Origin: Cyathus striatus
Taxonomy: Eukaryota; Basidiomycota; Agaricomycetes; Agaricales; Nidulariaceae
Length of the DNA: 64,000 nt
NCBI GenBank assembly: GCA_025738555.1
Contig: JAOVFP010000004.1
Span: forward strand, 2,728,001 to 2,792,000
Direction: 5' to 3'
Under the pieces are notes generated by a model. It made no database searches. It saw only the letters and a list, made by a program, of their open reading frames with translations, and was not told the DNA's origin. Numbering within the stretch: the stretch's first letter is position 1; each line of letters opens with the position of its first letter. Made by a program: the position numbers and the translations under genes. Shown piece by piece: positions 54,959-64,000 of the stretch.

Positions 54959-55411
54959 TGTTACGATAAAGTTCTGGTTGGGACATTTATCGTACAAGTC
55001 CGATAGTCACGTGATTTACAAGTTCAAAGAACAAGTTAATTAGTATCAAATTCAAGTCTCTATTCACAGCTCTTAAGTTGATTAGACTTAAGTACGAGTG
55101 AAATGAATGAATCAAAGTAAAGCTAGTTTGATTTAAGCTGAAGCTTGAGCTCTATAGCCCAAGTTCCTACTGTTTAAATACAAGTGATTTGCACTAATAA
55201 TAAGTACTTATGAATAGTAATACTATGTATCAACTGCATATTACTGCAGCGCAGTAAGAAGAAAGAAATGTAAACTAAGTATGGTAAAGTGACTCAAAAT
55301 GAGTCAAGACTGTGTAAATAAGAAGTCATGTGTTTGGTATCAAAGGTGATACCAAACAAGTCGATGAAATGTAAAGAAAACATAAATAAAGAAAGAAAGA
55401 AAATTGTAACA
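54959..55411 (-). mobile_element. Gypsy 5' LTR (LTR family 4)
   Basis: A 453 bp sequence with termini TGTTACAATTTTC and TTATCGTAACA on the minus strand. It matches the solo LTR at 58,066-58,515 throughout, including the block around 'gtatcaaaggtgatac'. Gag begins 66 bp downstream of it. Confidence 0.88.
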
Positions 55412-55690
55412 ATTAGTATAAGCTAGTAGTCATTATACACAATAATACACTAGTAATAACATACCATGATCACTTATGATCACTTCCACATTCATTAGTA
55501 TTCAATAGTAGTCATTACACACTATAATACACCATTTATATAGTACCATGATCACTTATAATCACTTTCACATTCATTAGTATTCATTAGTAGTCAATAT
55601 GCCCTTTAATATCAATCATACACTATTATAACATCCAATGATCACCTTTGATCACTCATACATTCATTAATAATAATGAATACCATTAGA
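55412..55690. repeat. Tandem repeat, unit about 90 bp, TGATCA type
   Basis: Three to four diverged units, each with 'tagtagtcattatacac', 'aataacataccatgatcac' and 'ttatgatcacttccacattcattag'. The same motifs make up the ends of element E, so this is probably a leftover end of that family. Confidence 0.8.
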
Positions 55691-56490
55691 TTTTAGCAGT
55701 GATCATGGAAGTCAGGGATTTTATGATCCAAATGGCTAACACCCCTCCCTAACCCTATATGGCTCAGCAAGATCCTTGGACCCCCTTGCAACTGGCTACA
55801 GATAACAAATTCATGGACCTCTCTAGTCTCAACTCTCAACTCTATACCTCTATCACATACTTTTACAACCTTCCTGTAGGCCAGATACTTCAGAATGTAC
55901 ACTTACAAAGACAGTAAATTGAGTATAGGTAGTGCTTTCAGCTGGCTTTGGGATTGGGGACACAAACATTCACTTTTTGAAACATTTGGAAATTCAGTTA
56001 TTTTTTATACCATTGTAAATTACACACTTGTAGCTACAATAATATGCTAAAATTATGTGTATACAACAAGAAATGAGCAAGCTATGAGGCTTGGAAAATA
56101 GACAGCCAAATGCACACAGATTTTGCATTTTTGCTGAAAATTGCTGCTTTGCCAACTATTATGAAAACAGCAATAATGTGCAATGTATTTATTTACAATC
56201 CTACTTAGATGTTTTCCTAGTCTCATACCCATTCTGCTTTAGGAAAGAACATCATGAGAATTTGAAAATTCTGCTCCTGTATTGCAATGAGCCCTTCCTT
56301 ACAACATCTGGGGCATTTGGGGGTGCAATCCATACCTCTGGGTCACAGCACTGTCACAATTGCATGTGTGGTCATGTCAAGTGCAACACATGTTGTTGAT
56401 CACAGTATTGCTTGTTGGTTTGATGTATGTAGTTCTCACATGTTTAACATGTAGGAGCTCCTTTATTTTATTCTTTTTTCTCTTTTAGGA
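55691..56490. other. No gene supported
   Basis: AT-rich unique sequence. A Cys-rich frame ending CHNCMCGHVKCNTCC (56,091-56,399) is open but has no recognisable domain. It may be 5' flank of the helicase relic. Confidence 0.4.
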
Positions 56491-59284
56491 ATGACATCTG
56501 ATTCTCAAACTTGTAATCAGCAAATTCTTGAAGAAGCTCACACTGGAACAGCAAATCATGACTCAGTGTGCTGGCAGCAGGATATGTCTCACAAGTTTAT
56601 CTTGAAATTCAAGAAGGAACCATATGGCTGGCAGCTGGATGTAGCAGAGGCACTTATCCTCAAGATTGACTGTCTTTGCATAGCAGGCACAGGCATGGGG
56701 AAAACTATGCCTTTCATGATGCTGTTGATATTGAACTTGTCAAACAAGGCTCTAATCATATCACCCCTCAAGATCCTACAAGAGGAGCAGGTACATGGTT
56801 GCTTTTTACAGTTACTTATGAATATTTATTGACTTGTGTTCTTATTATGGGTGGCTAGGTTCCAAAAGATGGGTATCATGGCAACAGCAGTTAATCAGGA
56901 GACCTGGAATTCTCAGCTCAAGCAGGTAAGCCATGTTCATGAGTGTGTACAAGAGAATTGCAACTGACCTGTGTTAATTTCTCACAGGATACTGAAAATG
57001 GAAAATTCCAGGCACTCTTGGCATCACCTGAGATGTGCCTGCACAACAAAGAGTTCTGAAACTTCTTGAGCAGGCCAGTTTTCACAGATAACCTCAAGAT
57101 GGTTGCTATAGATGAGACTCACTGTATATCTCAGTGAGGGGGAGAATTTAGGACAGATTATAGTCTCCTTTCAAAGCTTCAATCTTTCTTTCCACTATCT
57201 ATTCCCTTCCTGGCTACTTCTGCTACATTACCCCTGGCGGCACTTCATGATGTATGCACTCAACATGTGTCTTGATCCTCAAGATACATTTAAGGTTAAT
57301 CTTGGCAATGATAGACCAAATACTACAATGTCCATCAAGACTATCAAGTCCAGCCAGTATTTGAATCTGTTTTATCCCTCCTCACTCACAATGGTTCTTC
57401 ACCAAAACATGCAGAGGATATCATCAAGACTTGCCTGTTCATTAAAAAAATTACACTTGCACTCAAGCTGCACTGCTATATCCTAAGCCATATCCCTGAG
57501 CCCCTCAACCTATTTGTCAATCATCTACACTCTCTGTGCTTGGTGTCAGCAAAATAGCATGTGATGAAAGAATTTACCTGAGGTGATATAAGGGTGCTAG
57601 TTGCTACTGAAGCTGCTGGCATGGTAAGTACTAAGCACTATTTTACTCAGATACAACACTAACTAACAATTCTATTTCTATTTATGTTTTCTGATGGTTT
57701 AATATAGCTGTAACACATATCTGTTGTGATAACTGTGAAGGGACTGCTGAAGTCATGATCACTAGCCAGCCAGTGACTCCCATGTCATAAACATTTTCAA
57801 CATTGACAAGTACCCAGTCAACACTATCTCAGCATGCCAATGGCAATGGAAAGCATGCTATGAGCCAGGCATTAGCTCCCACAGTTGTGCAGGCAACTTA
57901 TCAGTATGGTGACCACCTCAAGGCTGCTCAAGATGCTCTTGTTGACTGGCATTTCAAGACAAAACATGAACAATATTCTTATTCTTGCTCCTGACCACTT
58001 CAGTGAAGTCATGGCCATTTTACTACAAGTGGATGAGTGTAATGCTGAGCAGTGCAAAGCTAAGCTGTTATGTTTTTTCTCTCTTATTTACATATGTTTT
58101 CTTCCAAACCTGTTGACTTGTTTGGTATCACCTTTGATACCAAACACATGACTCTTTACTTACACAGTTCTGACTCATTCTGAGTCATTTTACCATACTC
58201 AGTTTTACTTTCTTTCTTCTTACTGTGCTGCAGTAATGCACAGTCAATGTGCAGTATTATGACTCATGGTTACTTATTATTAGCACAAACTAGTTTGTAT
58301 TTAAAAAGTAAGAACTTGGGCTGTAGAGCTCAAGCTTCAGCTTAAATCAAATTAGCTATACTTTCATTCACTTCACTTGAACTTAAGTTTAACAACTTAA
58401 GAGCTTGTGAGTCAAGACTTGATTTTGATATTGATTAACTTGTTCTTTAAACTTGTTAATCATGTGACTATCAGACTTGTATGATAAATGTACCAACCAG
58501 AACTTTATTGTAACATAAGCAACAGGCTCAGTTAGATGAAGCTGAATGCTCTCATGCAGCAAAACAGCTGAAAGAGGAGGAATGTACTGAACAACAGAGA
58601 ACCAAGTTAGAGACAAAGCTAGTGAGGGAGCTCAAGGTAAAGCTGGACAAGGAGAAAAATAAACAGGAAGCAAAGGAGAGGCATGAGGCCACAATGAAAG
58701 TGCAAGCTGCAAAGACTGCAGTGGCAAGTCATGAGCAAACTGAATTAAAGACTCCATTGGCTCTTAGACAATATTCAACTGTTTTGAATGCAACACCAAC
58801 TCCTGCTACTGCTCACTCTCCAACTTCCTACACTCCAATTTCTAATGATGAAGTTTTGCAACTAGTATGCTTTATAAAGATATGTGCTCTGTTACTTATA
58901 CATTATTAGATTTCAATTATATTTTCACATGCAGGACTGTCATCTTTGCTGCTATCATCTCCTTCAGTACCTACACCATCTTGACCTCAACCTCGACCTA
59001 TTACCCATAAAAAGGAAAATGCACCAGCACTGCTTGTCTTCTCAGACCCTCCTTTGGATGTCAAACTATCATCTCCTCTGCTATCATCCCCTTTGGTACC
59101 TACTCAACCTCAACCTCAACCTGTTGCTTGTAAAATGGAAAATGCACCAGTACCACTTGTGTACCCAGACCCCCCTGCACTATCCAAACTGCTACCCCAT
59201 GTCCATCTCATCTTTCCTCCAAATCCCCTGCCTTGGATTCATCTCATTTTACCTGTGCACTCTGACTCTTGTACTCACTCCTGA
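56491..59284 (+). pseudogene. RecQ-like DEAD/DEAH helicase, decayed
   Basis: Coding blocks in order: KFKKEPYGWQLDVAEALIL (56,620); Walker A AGTGMGKT (56,683); LIISPLKILQEEQ (motif Ia-like); CLHNKEF (57,040); the motif II region IDETHCISQ followed by TGA where Trp is expected (57,110-57,138); LGNDRPNTTMSIKTIKSS (57,300); a CCDNCEG Cys cluster as in RecQ zinc domains (57,727); then a C-terminal coiled, Gln/Glu/Lys-rich part (58,520-58,760) and a Pro-rich end with a duplicated 'ctatcatc...cctttggtacctac' block (58,940-59,130). Many frame breaks occur, and a solo LTR lies in the C-terminal part. Such truncated RecQ-like helicases are widespread repetitive genes in mushroom genomes. The DEAH box reads DETH. 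Confidence 0.75.
58066..58515 (+). mobile_element. Solo LTR family 4, copy 2
   Basis: A 450 bp LTR, TGTTATG...TATTGTAACA, flanked by exact TAAGC (58,061-58,065 and 58,516-58,520). It is homologous to the Gypsy 5' LTR at 54,959-55,411. Removing it rejoins the coiled-coil coding frame of the helicase relic. Confidence 0.92.
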
Positions 59285-60329
59285 GTATCCATGTGATCTT
59301 CATTGTTGGGCTCCAGCCAATCCTCCCTTATTGCACATTTGAATATCTGGCCATATTTCCTTTTACTCAATATCTTTCCATCCAGTAGCTTTGTAACTCC
59401 CTTCAATGAGTAATCCACAGTTCATTCTGATGCACTTGCTTTCCATCCTGTTGTATATGAGTGATATTGTGATGCATGGTAGTTTGATTGCAGTTTCTGG
59501 ACATCTAGCTCAGCATTGGGTGTTGTGTGCTTAAAACCTCATGTGATTGTTCCAAACTCCTTCTCAATGAATGTTGTAACTGATTGAATAACATGTATAG
59601 CTGGGTGTAGCCTTTTCATGTAGTCCCACTTGATATTAGGTCCTTGTGAGCAATAAGTTACCTTAATATCATGGATATTGTGTTTTTTTTTTTTTTTTTT
59701 TTGAAATCCTTTCATTTTATATTGGTCACCTGGTAAGGTATGTCACAATACTGTAACGTCTACATATGTAATGTAATACTGCAGTGTTTTTAATTGTAAG
59801 GCCTAATTGTCTTGTAAGTAAGGCATCAATTATATAGTAACTTGGTGCGCCTTGTAAGAGGGCCAGGAGTGTGCATAACCAAGCTCATTCCTACCTGGGT
59901 AAACCAGGGAGGTGGCTGAATGTGTCAATCCTACACCATGCCCAGCCACATTCACATTCTGAATCCCTGCCCCAATCAAATCACTTTCCCATCTGCCTGC
60001 CACATCCTACTCAGGCTCACTCTGGTGCTATTCCCAAGCCACAGTGGCTAATCTTCGGCAGAGGCCAATTTTTCCCTTGCTCACACCCTTGGCCATTTTT
60101 TCAGGTCACAACTCCAGGCAGCATGTCACTGGGTACCCAATTCGGCTGCAAGCCTGGCTCTGGAATGGAGCTACAAGAATTTTTGATTTTTCCTGGACTC
60201 TCGGCATTCCAGATGCTGTTGTCGGTTGTTTGGTAGGTAGTTGGATGCTGTGATTGAAAGTTCTGAGTAACGCATGATGTGTCAGATGATGTAATCAGTG
60301 TAGTCAGAAGGTGAAATTGTAGGGAGTGA
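59285..60329. other. Noncoding stretch with a 20-bp poly-T tract
   Basis: A T20 run lies at 59,683-59,702. Open frames at 59,871-60,253 have no recognised domain. The stretch links the helicase relic to the DUF6589 relic. CpG is slightly more frequent from 60,040 on. Confidence 0.45.
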
Positions 60330-60445
60330 AAATATATTGCCCCAAGGGGTTCGTGCTTGAGCAGGGAATTCCGGTCCCCTGCCTGCCAGGGGTGCAATGG
60401 CAGGCATGCGCAATGGAGACCACTGAGCCATCACGCCCTGTGGAT
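60330..60445 (-). repeat. tRNA-derived SINE-like sequence
   Basis: The minus strand reads GGGCGTGATGGCTCAGTGG, a very good Pol III A box. It is followed about 60 bp on by GGGACCGGAATTCC, a possible degenerate B box. It abuts the truncated 3' end of the DUF6589 relic. No target duplication or tail was confirmed. Confidence 0.4.
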
Positions 60446-60479
60446 ATTGTGTTCCTGTGCCATATTAACAGGACAAAAC

Positions 60480-62755
60480 CCTTCAGGCTTTCTGGTCATA
60501 TTGACCAACCAGCAATGGTGTTTTGTAAAACTCCTGGATATAAACAGTGAGTCTATTTAACATTTTATATACTAACATATACACAATTTCTTCTGGCCAT
60601 TTTTGGTAAAGGCCTTCCATCAATTCCAACACCTCAATTGTATATTTTCCATTTCCACCACCAATAAACTGATATAGCAGGTGTGGCAGCATACTTTCCA
60701 TCATACCTACATCTCTGTTCTTTATTGCTTGACCAAGAACAAGATACTGTAGTATGTCACAGTTCCACATTACAATTTGCCAAAATTCTTCATCCATCCC
60801 ACTGTCAAGTTTTTCAAGATTATCAATGGCCTCACTTGAAGCACACTTTTCAACTAGTTCAGATGCTAGTGACCTCAGCTCATCTCCTATTTTATCTCAC
60901 AGCTGCATAATATTTCCACCCCAGAAATTTGAATCCAGTCTTCTCAAATATGGGCCTGTGCTATATGGTGAAGTACTTCATCTAGGTTATGATGAAATGG
61001 ACCTTGAGTCATAACCTTGTTTAAGCCCTTTCTATTCAAGAGATCAAATGCCTGCTGCAGACCCTGACCCTTTCCAGATCCAAGGTATTGTTTGTGCAGT
61101 GAATTCACATGTGCCATCTGGAGATGAAACCATCCAAACATGAACACAGAATAGTCCATATGATCATAAGAATTGTCATCCCTGCCATGGAATATGTACA
61201 AGTGTCAAAGTCAGCCCATTATGAGTTGGTCACCAATCCATGTTACAATCTTGTTCATTGCAAATTCCTTTTATTGGCAGCTGTTGTCCATCCAAGCTGT
61301 TGAACCCACTCATCAATAAGATGACTGTTATCTTGATAGCTGGCTTCTGCAATATTAAGTGTACCCAAAATCCACTGTAGGGTAACATGCTCTTCACCTG
61401 TTGGCATTTGATCAATGCCTAATGGTTCTTGAAGGACTTTCTTCTTGTCCTTGTACATTTTAAGTTGAATTCAGGAGTATCAAGCAAAATCTGAAGAACA
61501 ATATACTTCATCTGCTCTTGAACTTGAGAGTATGTTGCATTTCCAAGTCTAAGAATATCATGTTCAGTAAGTGGTGTTTACATTCCTGCAGCCCACCTTT
61601 CCCTCAGTTGCTTATTAATTCCCTCTCTCTCAGATTTGGGGTATCTCATTTAGTATATACAGTAGCTGCTGTCCCATTCCCAAACTCACCCTGATTATCA
61701 ATGCACTGTGAGAACACTCGGAATGGAATGTTTATATTATCATAAGAAATCATCCATGGGTGAATTTTGATTTTTTGCATGACCTCAGTCATGCAATGTT
61801 GTGACATTCTATCCACAGAATCACAGGTCCATCTGTGGCTCATTGTCAAGCCCAAAGTATGTAGTGTATCAAAGCCTTTGGATGATATACCATAGAACTT
61901 GAGGTAGATAGCAAGGAGTTTTTGAAGATGATTGTTATGATGTGATTGTGTATATAGAACCATTGAAATGATAGTGAGTGCAATCTATATTTCATTTTGT
62001 CAGATTCTCCCTTTATCAATATAACTGGTTGTGAACTGGTTCCCACTTCTCCTCATTGTTATTTGAGACAGAGTGTTTCCTTCAATAAATTTCACAATGT
62101 CAGTGTGCTTACTTTGGCAAGTTCAATAAGTTCATCCAGTCCAAGCTTGGTCAGCTCAGCTGGTGAGATATCATCTTTGGTTTTCATATGAAGCTTAGGA
62201 CCAAGCTTCCTAAGCTCCTGATTGACATTTTTAGCTGTGATTTTGAGACATTTCATTGAATACTGTGGAAGCACCAGCTGGTCTGGTCATTGAGTGAGAA
62301 GAGCATGGTGGTTTCTGCCATTGCTCAAGAATAGATGAGAACTCCTTGCTGTGTAGTAGTGAAGTGTGCTCAAATCAAATATTATTGTCTCTTGTGCAGT
62401 CCTCATTTCCCCAACTGATAGCATCAAGAAAGATAGACAGATTAATGCCTACTGCTTTCATCGTCATTATTACCTTGAGGCACTGGTCATATATATCACA
62501 GGAGCTCAATCCATGATATTTTGCTTGGGTAATTTGTTGGTAAAAGTCAGGGACTTGTGAAGTTATTTCTTCTGAGTCAGATGATAAATCTATTGACTCG
62601 GAGCTCACATCCGAAATAGAGTCTACATCACTTTCTAAATCAGAGGCTGATCCTGATAACACAATGGAGCCCTCTTCATCAGATAATTCTTCATGTCCAT
62701 CATAAGGGTTCTCAATATACTGAGCATCAGAAGTTGCCATGAGTGCAATTTTCAA
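60480..62755 (-). pseudogene. DUF6589-type protein, decayed
   Basis: Minus-strand blocks follow the order of a large basidiomycete family. An acidic Ser-rich N-terminus leads to FLDAISWGNEDCT (62,400). Then come KITAKNVNQELRKLGPKLH (62,230), LQKLLAIYLKFYGISSKGFDTLH (61,870-61,930), HPWMISYDNINIPFRVFSQ (61,720-61,770), EHVTLQWILGTLNIAEASYQDN (61,340-61,400), FGWFHLQMAHVNSLHKQYLGSGKG (61,070-61,130), and finally MLPHLLYQFIGGGNGKYTIEVLEL (60,640-60,710). Frameshifts separate the blocks and the 3' end is lost near 60,480. These proteins are multicopy and often transposon-associated; their biochemical role is unknown. Confidence 0.8.
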
Positions 62756-63655
62756 GGCTGTGAGTCTGTGACTTGTGACTTTGTCATACTGTACTCAAGC
62801 TCTCTTGCCTGGGTTGCCTCTGCTATCACTCAATCATTTCTTCTTAGGTCACTTTACTGTACAACACAATTATATAGTTGCAACTTCTAATTTCATTTGC
62901 TGGTGTACAAAGTATTACGTGTCTACCAAACAAATTGATGTGAGTTGACACCACGACGCACGTTGACGCGTCGAATATTGGCCTTGACGCGACTGCACGT
63001 GCAATTGTGACAGTGATGTGACCTAGAGGTACGGATCGCGGCCCCAAATGCCCCAGACGTTGTAGGAAGGCTCGTGCAAGCCACAGGTGCGGAATTTTCA
63101 AATTCTCATGAAGTTACTTCCTAAAACGGATGAGTACGAGACTAATGTCCTCCTATGGTCCGGACATTTTGCTTTTGTTCACAATTTCTGTTAAGAAATT
63201 AGGATGGTCACGGGGTCGTTATGCCGACTGCCCGAACTCTTCGAAGCTTTATCATCTTGACTTGATCTATTCAACTTTCTCCCCCCTTCATCGCCTTTCA
63301 TCCCACATTGCCGTCCTATTTCCCGACCTACCTCCACCTTTTACAATGAAAGCTATCTATACCCGTACACCTTGATGGGAGTTCTTCGTCTCCATTGATT
63401 GCAGTTGGAGTGATGATCACTGGTGGTAATGGTGTTTGGATGGCGAGAAAGGTACGTGCGTTAGATATATTCATCCAGATTCCATTGACAAGCATAAAAA
63501 TAAGGCTGAAATTTTCTCCGTGGTGCTAGCAGGACATCATACGCTGTACAGTCTCGACTGATTCTCCCACACGTTGTGTCGGGCCGTTATCAAACGAAAG
63601 TAACCGCGAGGCAAAGTCTTTCTCCTTCTCACCAACCCAGACCGTAGGATTGGCA
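62756..63655. other. Right boundary of the island and promoter region of the TPP gene
   Basis: CpG density jumps back near 62,915 ('acgacgcacgttgacgcgtcg'). From 63,250 to 63,340 there is a pyrimidine-rich tract followed by an ATG (63,346) that stays open for only nine codons. No full gene is supported. Confidence 0.5.
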
Positions 63656-64000
63656 ATGCTAACGGCGTCCTCTCTATTCCTCAAGACGCTTTCAGACGTC
63701 GGCATCACCCATGCATTCGTGAACTGGGGCTCGGACCATCCTGCGCTATTGGAGGACCTCGAGCGGCAGCGTCAGGAAAGTAGCGATGGGAAGTCGAGTT
63801 TGGTGGTTGTTACTTGTCCGAATGAGATGGTTGCGTTGAGTGCTGCGCAGGGGTTTGCGCAGGTGGTGGGGAGGCCGGCGGCGGTTATTGTGCATGTTGA
63901 TGTTGGGACGCAGGTAAGTTTGTTCGTTGGCTTTGGTTTGTGCATTGTCTGATTGTGATTTGTGTAGGCAATGGCTGGCGCGATTCATAATGTGAATCGA
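63656..64000 (+). CDS. Thiamine-diphosphate-dependent enzyme (acetolactate-synthase-like), 5' end
   Basis: The start at 63,656 gives MLTASSLFLKTLSDVGITHA, then FVNWGSDHPALLEDL and LVVVTCPNEMVALSAAQGFAQVVGRPAAVIVHVDVGTQ. After an intron (donor GTAAGT at 63,914, acceptor near 63,968) it continues AMAGAIHNVNR to the window edge. The N-terminal ThDP-binding fold includes the conserved Glu (in CPNEMVA) that activates the thiamine cofactor, and the GTQ...AGAIHN segment is typical of fungal TPP enzymes related to acetolactate synthase and 2-hydroxyacyl-CoA lyase. The substrate cannot be told from this part. The frame is intact and CpG-rich, so it appears to be a normal host gene. An upstream in-frame extension without stop exists, so the true start could be earlier. 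Confidence 0.75.

Larger units (their letters stand above)
49365..55411 (-). mobile_element. Chromodomain Gypsy (Ty3-type) retrotransposon, 3' LTR missing
   Basis: In minus-strand order: 5' LTR (54,959-55,411), gag, protease/reverse transcriptase, RNase H, integrase and a C-terminal chromodomain. The order gag-RT-RH-IN with a chromodomain places it among chromoviruses of Metaviridae-type fungal retroelements. Several in-frame TGA stops are present and a solo LTR lies inside the integrase region. No matching 3' LTR was found near 49,365, so the element is truncated there. Confidence 0.85.

Noticed and set aside
59871..60253. 121-codon frame before the DUF6589 relic
   Set aside because: No recognised domain and two overlapping frames open; no evidence for a gene.

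Overview
The window looks like a chromosome segment of an agaricomycete fungus (Basidiomycota). The evidence is a NACHT-WD40 gene with very short GT-AG introns (57 and 44 nt), CxC5/CxC6-type KDZ transposase genes, decayed copies of basidiomycete DDE-endonuclease, RecQ-like and DUF6589 families, a chromodomain Gypsy retroelement, and relics of a secreted GH31 glucosidase and an Rds1-type ferritin-like protein. No prokaryotic features are seen. Names come from reading motifs, not from database searches.

Layout. (1) 1-7,800: base composition with normal CpG content, holding decayed ordinary genes: a GH31 alpha-glucosidase pseudogene with an inverted partial copy of its own 3' end, a multi-pass membrane protein relic and an Rds1/ferritin-like relic. 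(2) 7,800-62,900: a CpG-poor, transposon-packed island. At its left edge lies the best intact gene, a 1,480-residue NLR (7,931-12,474) with 14 nearly identical 43-residue WD40 repeats. Then come minisatellites, a roughly 7 kb inverted-repeat element (15.7-22.7 kb) containing nested LTRs and an unknown gene, three DDE transposase relics (24.8-32 kb), a KDZ region with two copies of a two-gene module (35.5-47.4 kb), a long-inverted-repeat element (47.4-49.2 kb), a chromodomain Gypsy element on the minus strand (49.4-55.4 kb), a RecQ-like helicase relic (56.5-59.3 kb) and a DUF6589 relic (60.5-62.8 kb). (3) 62,900-64,000: CpG-normal again, with the start of a thiamine-diphosphate enzyme gene that runs off the edge.

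How it fits together. Nested insertions can be ordered from exact target-site duplications. Six solo LTRs carry 5-bp duplications (TTTAC, AGTTG, AATCA, AGTGG, CCTGG/TCTGG, TAAGC). Four non-autonomous insertions carry perfect 8-bp duplications (GATTCTTG, CCCCAATG, CCTATTTC, CATAAAGA). Those 8-bp elements, and the C-type ends around the KDZ genes, share termini of the form GAG...ACACTTAGCC and C(A/T)GTA...CACTCCC while having unrelated subterminal repeats. This is the most interesting candidate system here: several non-autonomous families apparently sharing one end-recognition logic, with the adjacent KDZ (CxC5/CxC6) genes as a candidate source of transposase. The NLR is the second: its repeat-to-repeat variation falls on a few positions, as in fungal allorecognition (HNWD) receptors.
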